64,000 nt of DNA from CAZLMG01 sp964560765 (GTDB lineage Bacteria > Bdellovibrionota_B > Oligoflexia > Oligoflexales > CAZLMG01). The notes under the pieces were generated by a model. That model was not told the DNA's origin and did not search any database. It saw only the letters and a list, made by a program, of their open reading frames with translations. Below are positions 25,901 through 33,434 of this stretch, piece by piece. Numbering within the stretch: position 1 is the stretch's first letter; each line of letters begins with the position of its first letter. The DNA is taken from the NCBI GenBank assembly GCA_964560765.1, contig CAZLMG010000009.1:1-64000 (forward strand), read 5' to 3'. A program made the position numbers and the translations under genes.

Positions 25901-26416
25901 GTAACGTGCTTCACCCGAGTCATCTTGCCAAACACGCTCAACGACGATCAAGCGATCGCCAGCGGCGTCATAGTACATAGTGTCCGGATAATTTCCGGTC
26001 GCTGGAACGCGGCCCAGCAATTCTGGCTGGTCTTTGCCCTTGGCGAAACTGACAACCTGCAGACCACGATAGTTATTGAGAAGGTAAAGAAGCTTAGAAC
26101 CTTCCTTGCCGACTTTGAAGATATCTGACTCCTGAACATCTCGCCTTCCACCTTCGGCACTGGCGGCCTCTGGAACCCCACCAGACAGTGAGCGCTTGGC
26201 TCCGCCGTAATATGCATCCATGGGATTTAAGAACGACGTCTGACCTTCAAAACGCTTGAGGCGGGCCTTGACCGACTCAATCTCCGATGCAGAAGGCGCT
26301 GGCTCAAATGCCGCGGCGTCTGCTAGCTCAGCACCTCGATCATTCTCGGCGGAGCAAGCTCCGACGAAAAGACTGAAGCCCAGGGCTACAACCTTGCTCG
26401 ATAATGACACCTTCAT
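22949..26416 (-). CDS. Large beta-propeller-domain lipoprotein
   Basis: 1155 aa from ATG 26416 (AGGAGG upstream; GTG 26419 is in frame). Signal with lipobox FVGAC. Residues about 90-600 match the secreted 'beta propeller domain' family (Pfam Beta_propel): DIFKVGKEGSKLLYLLNNYRG, ILVYDVRDPNAP, DSRLVGNVLYTAV, then IEVVDVSN and HNGREFIMGLGT. A charged coiled-coil-like insertion lies near 365-400 (REL.KLKERNATAEQLEEARLKLE). A second, less clear beta-rich half extends to the C-terminus. It is the largest protein in the window and probably a surface scaffold. A perfect inverted repeat lies in its leader. Confidence 0.85.
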   Translation of the reverse strand: MKVSLSSKVVALGFSLFVGACSAENDRGAELADAAAFEPAPSASEIESVKARLKRFEGQTSFLNPMDAYYGGAKRSLSGGVPEAASAEGGRRDVQESDIFKVGKEGSKLLYLLNNYRGLQVVSFAKGKDQPELLGRVPATGNYPDTMYYDAAGDRLIVVERVWQDDSGEARYQEQLSRILVYDVRDPNAPAISQTVEFKGDVSDSRLVGNVLYTAVSISSNSRWNNEESKPVGMVYSFRLGQEIKKIAEFKLSLPTYRENMNIVEVANSNGTYAYYLVATLSNSRWGWWSDRASAIEVVDVSNAKGKITSVMVAPVKGQVIERSATHIKNDTLVVVSNYRSEVGEELQRVAVETYNFPSATSTKLSESEAEFRKMHIARELRKLKERNATAEQLEEARLKLESDKELGINGAFVEKSGKLEKILADSVVTVGDTTGQHASLQDVRYHGNYLYAFWVPRNLIDPLDVFDLSAPEKGIQHIGHHEFEGWIEHAFPLSHNGREFIMGLGTIVPSVNNEEGRRHPQARLFEVKKRRNGSVRIDAVSEMTFKDSNVWAELNSGDKFVEMRMTDADKGQGVIMFRVSMMKDRKYVTGGKLVGFDLSLADEDDVFTEGGLLASKWGWLRRVFTNTEIDAVNTFSDQELRVFDAAEIGAESKVFDAIGYLELARDVQSYVTLNDKVGVQVVQKGSVPFYYWGSFAEEPDAYVELRLVSQQNADAEVKGILSSVSVKGDLQDVKTIGNAMYVMTRTLKAETQVEGEAFVQPKQQYNVHLVGLDAAGKLAVTASASWVNEPETEGGLELPIGGPSRGFRPWFRFEKGKLALLSSGDMLAVVGRSMRLLSTGAELTAEKLATESCTVEGALAVDVKLLDGAQALSYKFPLDEEGNRIALGGENPSDKQPVYAQHWLAPLTLNRSAKTLACGTAVNVPGEVKEWTASHLVMQDTRLLDRVKMVETGNRESTHVWYRNVTRTVLASLEFKDGKAILRDMYDPASDGEARSYYGANPLLKLADGRYLFVERRDWDSYETLATFGFLSFDSQYRFLRETRAVNMDLKGSLNVVAAVSTPSGLVTMVTSGRAVQAVAWDQDLTGSLVPLSKRLTNGEWSKAEFKVVIYDAYSFGSQYGDAERQVNFNSASGVFTLPQGLYGIEQVKLQQAQ

Positions 26417-26457
26417 CACTCCTCCTCATTGCTGATCTTCAGCGGTATGCGATCAAA

Positions 26458-26473
26458 GCCGGAAAAATCCGGC
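26458..26473. repeat. Inverted repeat in the leader of the beta-propeller gene
   Basis: GCCGGA (26458-26463), four-base loop, TCCGGC (26468-26473), about 40 bp upstream of the start. No T-run follows on the minus strand, so it is not a terminator. It could be an operator or an mRNA-stabilising hairpin. Confidence 0.45.
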
Positions 26474-26589
26474 TCGGATAGTTACAGGCCGCGTGTATAG
26501 CAGACAAAGTTAGGAAAGCAATAGGATTGGCTGGTCAGTTAGTGTGTTGTTTTTTTTGCACCATGTCAGCTAATCTGCCCACATGACGC

Positions 26590-26844
26590 TTATCGCCGCA
26601 AATACTGGGCCTCTACACGCATGCGCGCTATCCGCAATTCATGCTCTGTCTCAAAATGGTGACATTCTCTGAAGCTATAAAATGTGCGATTCCTGGACAG
26701 TTTCCGCAGGCACAAATGCAACCAACGGCCTACGCCCAGCACGCTCCACGCGGGTGCCCCTGCCCTTTTTTCAACGGGGGCGTTGCTACTGTGTTCGGCT
26801 TCGCTATTTAAACTCGCTTCCAAATCTATGACTTCCGCGCCCAC
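26590..26844 (-). CDS. Possible small hypothetical protein
   Basis: 84 aa from GTG 26844, preceded by AGGAG at 8 nt, which is the main reason to consider it real. No signal peptide. Low-complexity N-terminus, basic centre (LCLRKLSRNRTF), no family recognised. The terminator of the upstream gene ends only about 30 bp before the start, leaving little room for a promoter. Expression would then depend on read-through or a promoter overlapping the terminator. Confidence 0.35.
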   Translation of the reverse strand: MGAEVIDLEASLNSEAEHSSNAPVEKRAGAPAWSVLGVGRWLHLCLRKLSRNRTFYSFRECHHFETEHELRIARMRVEAQYLRR

Positions 26845-26873
26845 GGCGAAGTCTCCTATTCAATAAAATTGGC

Positions 26874-26903
26874 AAAAAAAAACCCAAGCGATGTGCCTGG
26901 GTT
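26874..26903 (-). terminator. Intrinsic terminator downstream of the exported protein at 27090
   Basis: Stem AACCCA (26881-26886) with TGGGTT (26898-26903), extended by an inner GC/GC pair. On the minus strand it is followed by nine T. It lies about 190 bp past the stop of the gene at 27090, in sequence that otherwise shows nothing. Confidence 0.75.
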
Positions 26904-27089
26904 AATCGACAGAATGCATAATTCACCGCCGGCTAACCAAGCCCTCCCCGCTGCTTTGTCACAATAGTTTGATATGTCATGCGAGCATCTCCTGTCATTC
27001 TTGCTCAGTCAAACCGACGTACGTTCATGCTAACAAGCAGCTGCGAATGTTGCAACTGCCGATGTCCATTTCATGTAAATTTCCAGCAG

Positions 27090-27572
27090 CTAGCGCGAGC
27101 TGCACAGCCTTGTGACCAAAACATTGACGAAACCATTGGCGATGCAAGCATCAAATTGATTGCCGGTAACTGGCACACTGCGGCAGTAGTAATTGAACTG
27201 CCAACCATAGCCAGACGTAAATCGATTCGCTCCAGCAACCTTGCCCTGAAACGTATAGGCACCGAACCATTCCATCGAATATTCGAGCCAATGCACATTG
27301 CCACCCAACGGCGACTTAACCGCGAAATAGTGTCCCTCATCGAGGACGTGTGCGATGACGGCTCCATTCTGATTCAAGATCAAGTAGTCGGCTGGGGTCG
27401 GTGTGCCCTGGGGCGCATCCACAATACTCAAACCACAACCCTCTGCGCCCTTACGGACAGCTTGAATGACTCCGCGCGCATACTCGCGGATGTTGGTCGC
27501 TGCTTGCGCCTGCACAACGAAAGCGCCAGACAGTCCTATGGCGATGAACAAGTTTCGAAGCTGACGATGCAT
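27090..27572 (-). CDS. Small exported protein of unknown function
   Basis: 160 aa from ATG 27572, with AGGAG 6 nt upstream. The signal peptide ends AQA before ATNIREYARG. Four Cys in the mature part (AEGCGLS, YYCRS, DACIANG, RLCSS) may form two disulfides. The aromatic glycine-rich stretch NVHWLEYSMEWFGAYTFQGK suggests a beta fold. No family recognised. Confidence 0.75.
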   Translation of the reverse strand: MHRQLRNLFIAIGLSGAFVVQAQAATNIREYARGVIQAVRKGAEGCGLSIVDAPQGTPTPADYLILNQNGAVIAHVLDEGHYFAVKSPLGGNVHWLEYSMEWFGAYTFQGKVAGANRFTSGYGWQFNYYCRSVPVTGNQFDACIANGFVNVLVTRLCSSR

Positions 27573-27780
27573 ATCATTCTCCTGGGTTCCAAATAAGTTG
27601 CGGAAGCGACCCTACGTGCGGGGGGCACTTATCATCCTCGCGGCCGAATTCAAAACGTTTTTCATTGAAATGCCGGACTCCACACCCCACGAATTCATTG
27701 ATGTTTTAAGAAAGTTGTTAACAAATCACGAGGTTTTCAATATCCAGCGGCCCTCTCGAACCTTTTAAGGAAGTAACCCT

Positions 27781-28635
27781 ATGAGCCGCATCATTTTAGC
27801 CCTTAGTCTCGCGACGGTGCTGTCGAGCCAAGCATATGCGTACGTGCAAGAAGTCAACGCCATCGATGTATCGCGCGAAATGGCCGAATGGAATCGTGAC
27901 TTCTCAACCCGCTCGCGGGCTCGTCTGCAAGAACTGAACATCGATCTAACAGAAGAGGGCTACACAGAATGCGCCGGCGTGAACGAGATTGTTGGTGCCT
28001 ATATTTGCGCAAGCTACGATCAAGTGAACATGAACCGTGCCCTAGGACGCGCTTCATTTTTTGTTGAAGGACTGGACGGAACTCCAGCTGGTACGGTCTT
28101 AAAGGCAAAAGACCCTTCCGTGGAACGCTATAACCGACTCATCGGTGGCCACGACCTGAAATCGGAAGACCTCTTGCGTTTTTGGGCAGCCGTACAAAGC
28201 GCCTGTGAAAAAGATTCGTCGTACTGCGCCACTAACTTTGAAATCGACCTATTTAACACGTTCATCGTTCCTAAGTCGCAGGAGCAAGAGCGCTTTGTTG
28301 TCATCACCTATGCTTCGCAGAGCCGCATGCGCTATACGGATGTCGTGACGCACGAGATCATGCACGCCCAGTATTTTCTTGACGATGCATTCCGCGCCAC
28401 GGCCGACAAGTTTTGGAACGAGCGCGTTTCTGAAACAGATCGTGATGCTGTTCGACAGATACTTTCTAGTGTCTATGACGCCAGCAATGAGCTGCTCATG
28501 ATCAACGAGTTCCAAGCCTACATGCTCATGGCTGATGCCGAGCAGCATATGCTGCGACAATTTGTAGGAAAGTATCGCCAAGACCTCATGGATGCGATGA
28601 CCGCACAAGGCATCGAACCCGTACAGGTGCGATAG
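27781..28635 (+). CDS. Exported zincin-like protein (HEIMH motif)
   Basis: 284 aa; ATG preceded by GGAAG at 7 nt. The signal peptide ends QAYA. The motif VTHEIMHAQYF (about residues 194-204) is a zinc-peptidase HExxH. Downstream Glu in LLMINEFQAYMLMAD (about 241-255) could be the third ligand (gluzincin-like) and resembles the layout of M48-like or DUF4157-type proteins. Two Cys pairs are possible near 60-80. Protease activity is inferred from the motif. Confidence 0.7.
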   Translation: MSRIILALSLATVLSSQAYAYVQEVNAIDVSREMAEWNRDFSTRSRARLQELNIDLTEEGYTECAGVNEIVGAYICASYDQVNMNRALGRASFFVEGLDGTPAGTVLKAKDPSVERYNRLIGGHDLKSEDLLRFWAAVQSACEKDSSYCATNFEIDLFNTFIVPKSQEQERFVVITYASQSRMRYTDVVTHEIMHAQYFLDDAFRATADKFWNERVSETDRDAVRQILSSVYDASNELLMINEFQAYMLMADAEQHMLRQFVGKYRQDLMDAMTAQGIEPVQVR

Positions 28636-28792
28636 TACAAGGCCGCACTGACACCACGTCAAAATGGCATATTTATCAATTATTTTGATTGGTTATGAAT
28701 GATTTCTGTTGACTGCCGTTGATCTCGCATTGTAAGTTGAGACAACGGCGTCGGCGATTTTGTCGGCACCGCACACTACGGAGGACCGACAT

Positions 28793-29188
28793 ATGCATGC
28801 CATCCAAAAAATCTGGTCACCTCTGACGTTGTTGCTGGCTCTTATCCTGGCACCTACTGCATCGGCGGCGAGTCCGAAACTCAAACTCTTTTCCGTCGAA
28901 GCAAGTTGTACGGGCGCTCTCGACGTGCTTGTCATCAACTGGCAGGGTCGTGGTCTAGCTCTGTACGTTCTGGATGGCGAAGAGGTATTGCTTAGCAAAT
29001 GGGCGACCAGTTCCGTGCTAGAGAATAGCGAGCGCATCACCCGAGTTGAATATCGTGCGGGTGAAGTTCGCGAGGGCGGCGCAAGTTTGCGCATCCGCAC
29101 CCGAGATGCGCGTCTACCAGCAACGGAAGGTACGGCGCATCTGACCTACGATGGTCAAAATCGCCTCCTTCAGTGTGACACCTACTAA
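28793..29188 (+). CDS. Small exported protein of unknown function
   Basis: 131 aa from ATG 28793 (GGAGG 8 nt upstream; an upstream in-frame start at 28760 lacks this). The signal peptide ends TASA before ASPKLKLF. The mature domain of about 100 residues is beta-rich with one Cys near each end (EASCTGAL, LLQCDTY), probably one disulfide. No family recognised. Confidence 0.75.
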   Translation: MHAIQKIWSPLTLLLALILAPTASAASPKLKLFSVEASCTGALDVLVINWQGRGLALYVLDGEEVLLSKWATSSVLENSERITRVEYRAGEVREGGASLRIRTRDARLPATEGTAHLTYDGQNRLLQCDTY

Positions 29189-29268
29189 TGGAAAGTGGCA
29201 TGAACTGACGCCGTGAAATGTGCTTTGGAAATCCCCATGTCACTTACAACCCCTTAACAACTTCCGCA

Positions 29269-29294
29269 TTTTGGCACCCCAGGAGGTGCTAAAA
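29269..29294 (+). promoter_or_regulatory. Hairpin that would mask a Shine-Dalgarno site
   Basis: TTTTGGCACC (29269-29278) pairs with GGTGCTAAAA (29285-29294) around a 6-nt loop, with one G-U pair. The AGGAGG (29281-29286) spans loop and stem, and the last A is the A of the ATG at 29294. The RNA could therefore gate translation of the small ORF. Confidence 0.45.
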
Positions 29295-29455
29295 TGTGGC
29301 CCAATTGTAAACGGTCAGATGCTTGGGTAATTCGTAAGGGGCTTTTCGCACGTTCGACATTCGCGAAACGCAAACCAAGTGCAAACCCGTATCAATTGCC
29401 GTTCATTGTTTACCACAATCAGCGACTGGAAGGGATGGTACCCCAGATTGCATAG
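29294..29455 (+). CDS. Candidate 53-aa small protein or leader peptide
   Basis: ATG 29294 is preceded by a perfect AGGAGG at 7 nt and runs to TAG 29453-29455. The product is basic (MWPNCKRSDAWVIRKGLF.., KRKPSANPY) without signal peptide or transmembrane segment. The start region is folded into a 10-bp hairpin. Support is the ribosome-binding site and hairpin only; no family recognised. Confidence 0.4.
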   Translation: MWPNCKRSDAWVIRKGLFARSTFAKRKPSANPYQLPFIVYHNQRLEGMVPQIA

Positions 29456-29609
29456 GGGGTACCCAAAGCACAGTTAGCGGCACCAGTTTAATCTGGATAA
29501 ATTTTTCCTGGTAAATTCAGCGGTTTAAAGAAATTTCTCACGCCGATCCTAATTCTGGTCGATGGCCTAAACAGTCGCCATCATCTATGAACCGAATTCG
29601 GGAGCCGGT

Positions 29610-30851
29610 ATGCTTCGCATAGCCTCATTCAGCGTCATGACAGCTGCCATTGCAGGTTGTGCCCAGGGCCCAGTTCAGCAAGCGCCTGGCCCGGCGACAA
29701 ACACCAACGTTACGCGAGCAACAACGACGACTGCGAATTCTGATGCCGGCACCCAGCAGTCAGCGACAGCCACCGTGCGCTTCGCTTTGTACGATTACGC
29801 ACACATTGGCAATTCAGAAATGATCCTAACGGAAACGGCTGATCCGACGTCACTCACGACCGACGCGAGTGATCCAGCTTTTTGGAGAACCTTCCTCGGC
29901 CCTGCCACAGCAGGTGCATCCGGTGCCGCTCAAATCATCAGCAACCTCGCAGGTGCCAACAATACCGCTCAACATCACCCGGACAAATACATTTGCGCCT
30001 TGTGGAAATCAGTCGAGCGCTCCGGCGAGCTGAATTTGGAACCCGGCACGGCCGGCACTGGCTGGAGGATGACGACACATGCTGCCTGCGACGAATCCCT
30101 TTCGGATGATGAATCCGATGCGGGCGGTATTCCTGAAATGCTGCCTCCAGTGACATTTGATCCAATGGCCCCTGCCAGCTCATTGCTCAATGCATATATG
30201 CTGGCGCAAGCTGCGAAAGAGGTCTATCGCACGCAAGACCAGTACTTTTCCCTTGCGCAGGGTTGGGGATTTACTCACCTTCGATCCGTATTTATCGAGG
30301 CTTCTGAAACAAAATGTATCGCCCAAGCCAAGATCGACGTCGGAATCGTCATCAATTGCATGGGCACATCTAATGATATCCAATGGGCCAACAACTTCGA
30401 CTATCGCTTGTCTGACAACGAGCTCGGTTTATCGACGTCTGCCAAGGCGCATCATGGCCTGATGCAAACAAGCAAGACCCTTGCTCCCCTCATCGACGCG
30501 GCCATTGCCGAGTTTGTCAGCAAGAATGTCGCAACATCAACTTCGCCAATCTGGGTTACCGGACATAGTCGAGGCGCCGCTCTCGCCACCCTACAAGCCA
30601 TTCGCCTAGCAAAACTAGGAAAACCCGTCCGACTCGTCGTCTTCGGTGGTCCGCGCACTCTGAACGCAGCTGGGGCTAGAGAAGCCACCAGTGTCATTGG
30701 CAATGCAAACATCGCGAACTTTTTCACGGATGGAGACTTGGTCCCGCATGTGCCACTGACCAAGAAGACAGCAGAAGATCCAATCGTCGGCCCGATTCTC
30801 AATCAGATGCTAACCCTCCTTCTGGGATCTGGCTCGGGTTCCGGTGGTTAA
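29610..30851 (+). CDS. Class-3 lipase lipoprotein
   Basis: 413 aa; ATG with GGAG 5 nt upstream. Signal with lipobox AIAGC, then a Thr/Ala-rich stalk. The alpha/beta-hydrolase core has the nucleophile elbow WVTGHSRGAALATL (Ser in GHSRG, about residue 317). LVVFGGPRTLNA follows, then FFTDGDLVPHVPL, where Asp and His complete the likely catalytic triad. This matches Pfam Lipase_3 (fungal-type lipase). Expected to hydrolyse acylglycerols or phospholipids at the outer membrane or outside. The tail is Gly/Ser-rich. Confidence 0.88.
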   Translation: MLRIASFSVMTAAIAGCAQGPVQQAPGPATNTNVTRATTTTANSDAGTQQSATATVRFALYDYAHIGNSEMILTETADPTSLTTDASDPAFWRTFLGPATAGASGAAQIISNLAGANNTAQHHPDKYICALWKSVERSGELNLEPGTAGTGWRMTTHAACDESLSDDESDAGGIPEMLPPVTFDPMAPASSLLNAYMLAQAAKEVYRTQDQYFSLAQGWGFTHLRSVFIEASETKCIAQAKIDVGIVINCMGTSNDIQWANNFDYRLSDNELGLSTSAKAHHGLMQTSKTLAPLIDAAIAEFVSKNVATSTSPIWVTGHSRGAALATLQAIRLAKLGKPVRLVVFGGPRTLNAAGAREATSVIGNANIANFFTDGDLVPHVPLTKKTAEDPIVGPILNQMLTLLLGSGSGSGG

Positions 30852-30855
30852 GCGG

Positions 30856-30879
30856 CCTACAGCTCTGTGGAGTTTTTTT
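30856..30879 (+). terminator. Probable intrinsic terminator of the lipase gene
   Basis: Short stem CC-ACA/TGTGG (one bulged T, 4-nt loop, 30856-30870) followed by AG and seven T (30873-30879). It argues against starting the next gene at the upstream GTG 30844. Confidence 0.55.
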
Positions 30880-31020
30880 AAACGGCCGGCATCGATTGGG
30901 CAGCTACTGTCACGCAGCATAGAAAACAGACATTCCCACAACGTCAAGATTTCAGCATGTTATGCCATTCTCCTGGCGTCTTCAGACATGGCACGCACCT
31001 TGCGATATAACTCTGCTCGT

Positions 31021-32325
31021 ATGCTGTTGGGGGTACCATTGCTGCGGAAATTGGCTCGAAACCTCATGTATATTTCAGTTTCTGCACTGACCAGCGTTGC
31101 TTGTGCGCCACGTTTGGGACAGCGCTCTGCAGACCTCAATGCAATGGATCAAGCAAATCCAACGATCGTTCAGATTGTTCCGACTCAGACACTCGCAGCT
31201 TATAAAGCAGCGATGCCAAAATTCGCATTTCAGCGACTAAACTCCATCGTCACTTCATCTGATACTCTTTGGTACGACAAGACGACCATGATCGGAACCT
31301 ACCAAGACACGGTAGGTCATGGACAGGGGGCACCTATTGGAATGCGCCGCAACGGTGAGGGCGCTGGTCTCATCGTCCCCCAGGGCCGCAAGCTGTTCTC
31401 TGCCGATGGCAAGACTTGGAGCTTTCCATTTGCACATACAGCCGGCACCGATCGCTCCAGCAACCTGCAAGTGGTGAACTTCATGCATCTGCCGCGGGCA
31501 GAGGGCACACTTCAACCTGTCGTCTATTGGATTATCAACGACCGCAGAACTCGTGGCGGATTGGGCCTATTGCAATGGCGCTGGATGTATCCGCGCGGAA
31601 CGGTTTTCGGGGAAATGCTATTCAACAAGACCAGCGACGGACAGTTGTTACCAACCGAATTGCGCACTCGGGAGCGACAACTCGTTGGTTGGTCGACAAA
31701 CGTCTATCGCCCATTTTCAAATGCTGCCGCACTCTCGATCGCTATCAAACAGCGGCGCCCCAACTGGCAGCAGCTAGATAACTTGAATCGCGTCATCCAA
31801 AGCCTGGAATCAGATGCGTCATTAAAGCCCCTTCGGATGAATAGCGATGGATTTCCGGGGACATTTCGTGCGGAGGGTTTCCAAGATGAGCTTCCCGACT
31901 TCGGAGACGAAGAGCTCGTGAAGGAGTTGTTGCGCAACACTCCATTCGTGTCCGTTTACGGAGAAGCCTGGAAAGAAAGTGGCGAGCGCCGGGCGTTCGC
32001 CCCAACCTCTACAGCCAGACTGTCGATTGTGCCGAATCAATACGAGGCTGGAATACTTGAAATGCGCGATAACTCCTGCCAACGCTGCCATCAGGACGCA
32101 CAACGCCGGGTCGAGGATTTTGCACCAGCCGCAATCCTGTATGGTGATATTTGGGGCTCCGACGACATCTTTTCCTTTCACCCTTTCGATCAAAGACGTT
32201 ATAGCGCTGACGGCAACGAAAATCGCTCGGTCCGACCCGAGTTTGCAAGTTCAGGAATGGTGCAGCCATACGATCCGAAGCGGCACACGGATTCGCACTA
32301 TAGAAATCTGAGGCAGGTGAAATGA
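31021..32325 (+). CDS. Heme c-type lipoprotein
   Basis: 434 aa from ATG 31021; the frame is open from 30844, but that stretch is not protein-like and crosses a likely terminator. ATG 30988 and 31066 are alternatives; none has a clear ribosome-binding site. The signal segment ends in lipobox TSVAC. A globular domain of about 330 residues, similar in size and position to that of the lipoprotein at 11846, is followed by NSCQRCHQD (CxxCH). The ATG of the next heme lipoprotein overlaps its stop by 4 bp, so the pair parallels the 11.8-15.5 kb cluster. Confidence 0.72.
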   Translation: MLLGVPLLRKLARNLMYISVSALTSVACAPRLGQRSADLNAMDQANPTIVQIVPTQTLAAYKAAMPKFAFQRLNSIVTSSDTLWYDKTTMIGTYQDTVGHGQGAPIGMRRNGEGAGLIVPQGRKLFSADGKTWSFPFAHTAGTDRSSNLQVVNFMHLPRAEGTLQPVVYWIINDRRTRGGLGLLQWRWMYPRGTVFGEMLFNKTSDGQLLPTELRTRERQLVGWSTNVYRPFSNAAALSIAIKQRRPNWQQLDNLNRVIQSLESDASLKPLRMNSDGFPGTFRAEGFQDELPDFGDEELVKELLRNTPFVSVYGEAWKESGERRAFAPTSTARLSIVPNQYEAGILEMRDNSCQRCHQDAQRRVEDFAPAAILYGDIWGSDDIFSFHPFDQRRYSADGNENRSVRPEFASSGMVQPYDPKRHTDSHYRNLRQVK

Positions 32326-33362
32326 ATATTCACGCGCAAAAAGTGCAAGTTCGTTGCAAAAGACATGCACGGCGACCTGTATTTTTGCGTTTACTGATTG
32401 CCTTTAGCTTGTTTGCAGCCAGCATGTCGGGGTGCGATCGAGCCACCGCGCCAACGCGACCGATAGTGACAAGTCCAGAACCGGCCCAAGACCACAAGCC
32501 GCCGCGCTTGCCGCAGTCCTACCAACCAACAATAGGCGCCCCGCCGTCTACCACAACGCNNNNNNNNNNNNNNNNNNNNNNNNNNNNNNNNNNNNNNNNN
32601 NNNNNNNNNNNNNNNNNNNNNNNNNNNNNNNNNNNNNNNNNNNNNNNNNNNNNNNNNNNCGCTTGCCGCAGTCCTACCAACCAACAATAGGCGCCCCGCC
32701 GTCTACCACAACGCCACCACCGACGACGACGCCACCACCGACGACGACNNNNNNNNNNNNNNNNNNNNNNNNNNNNNNNNNNNNNNNNNNNNNNNNNNNN
32801 NNNNNNNNNNNNNNNNNNNNNNNNNNNNNNNNNNNNNNNNNNNNNNNNGCTGCCACCGACGACGACGCTGCCACCGACGACGACGCTGCCACCGACGACG
32901 ACGCTGCCACCGACGACGACGACGCCACCGACGACGACGACGCCACCGACGACGACGACGCCACCGACGACGACGCTGCCACCGACGACGCGTCCACCAA
33001 ATCCAACAGGTGGCAATAACGGTGGCCCGGGAAACTCACAACTTCCGACTGTAACGATTGGGATACCGCGCAGCACAATCCCTGTGATTCCACAGGATGG
33101 CGGCGAGGTCTCCTTTGCGAAGCACATTGCCCCTATATTTGAGGCCACTTGTGCCGAGTGCCATCACCCAGGCACCCGATTGGATTTGACCTCTCATCCG
33201 CGCCCTCCGGCGGACTCAGCGGCAAAGTGGACTGCTACTTTGCTCGAACTGATTAGCACGAGCGACGTTGCCAAAGTCATGCCCCCTGCCCCGCGCGAGC
33301 GCCTGAGCCCCGGCGAAATGGAGCTCATTCGAACATGGACGCAGCAGGGGCTTCGCCCTTAA
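32322..33362 (+). CDS. Heme c-type lipoprotein with PPTTT-repeat linker, interrupted by assembly gaps
   Basis: Starts with ATG 32322 overlapping the previous stop. The N-terminus is basic, then a signal segment with lipobox SMSGC. A Pro/Thr linker follows, built from 18-bp repeats encoding LPPTTT or TPPTTT. Then comes a short Gly/Asn spacer and a C-terminal mini cytochrome: FAKHIAPIFEATCAECHHPGTRLDL, with VMPPAPRERLSPGE as probable distal-ligand loop. Two N-blocks of exactly 100 bases interrupt the linker, so its true length and frame across the gap are unknown. I join the parts because both flanks encode the same repeat unit. Function is inferred as surface electron transfer. Confidence 0.7.
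32505..32559. repeat. 55-bp sequence duplicated across the first scaffold gap (copy 1)
   Basis: These 55 bases, ending exactly at the first N, recur identically as 32660-32714, starting exactly after the last N. This is the signature of unmerged contig ends with a 55-mer overlap, not a biological repeat. Confidence 0.85.
32560..32659. other. Scaffold gap, 100 N
   Basis: Exactly 100 N. The flanks overlap by 55 identical bases, so the true gap is probably zero or negative. Confidence 0.95.
32749..32848. other. Scaffold gap, 100 N
   Basis: Exactly 100 N, inside an 18-bp tandem repeat coding for a Pro/Thr linker. Its size is a placeholder; repeat copy number is unknown. Confidence 0.95.
32849..32992. 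repeat. 18-bp coding tandem repeat (minisatellite)
   Basis: Eight consecutive 18-bp units: four GCTGCCACCGACGACGAC, three GACGCCACCGACGACGAC, and one degenerate. Each encodes six residues of Pro/Thr linker, so copy-number change keeps the frame. The array continues into the scaffold gap on its left. Confidence 0.9.
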
Positions 33363-33434
33363 TTAGGCGCTGGCGCGACAGCACCTAGTTACAAGCCATT
33401 TGGCAACTGATCGCATCACCTCGAGGCCCAGAAT

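Larger units (their letters stand above)
29189..29609. other. Intergenic region, 421 bp, with small ORF and hairpin
   Basis: Holds a strong inverted repeat at 29269-29294 and a 53-codon ORF with a perfect AGGAGG (listed separately). A weak GCCGATCC box at 29542-29549, without a TCAA at the proper distance, is the only candidate promoter for the lipase gene. Confidence 0.5.

Noticed and set aside
25436..26128. Plus-strand ORF of 230 codons inside the beta-propeller gene
   Set aside because: Antisense to a well-supported gene with lipobox and family match; no independent start signal.
26979..27596. Plus-strand ORF of 205 codons
   Set aside because: Antisense to the exported protein at 27090-27572, which has a strong ribosome-binding site, a signal peptide and a downstream terminator.
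29524..29549. Seventh FliA-like promoter upstream of the lipase gene
   Set aside because: GCCGATCC is present, but the nearest TAAA is 12 bp away instead of 15-16 and no TCAA is in place.
30844..31020. N-terminal extension of the heme lipoprotein from GTG 30844
   Set aside because: The extension is not protein-like, precedes the signal peptide, and would be translated across a probable terminator.
32849..32992. Possible CRISPR-like array or Asp-rich (TDDDAA) protein
   Set aside because: The 18-bp units have no spacers, so it is a coding minisatellite. The Asp-rich reading is the wrong frame; the Pro/Thr frame joins the lipobox side and the CAECH domain.
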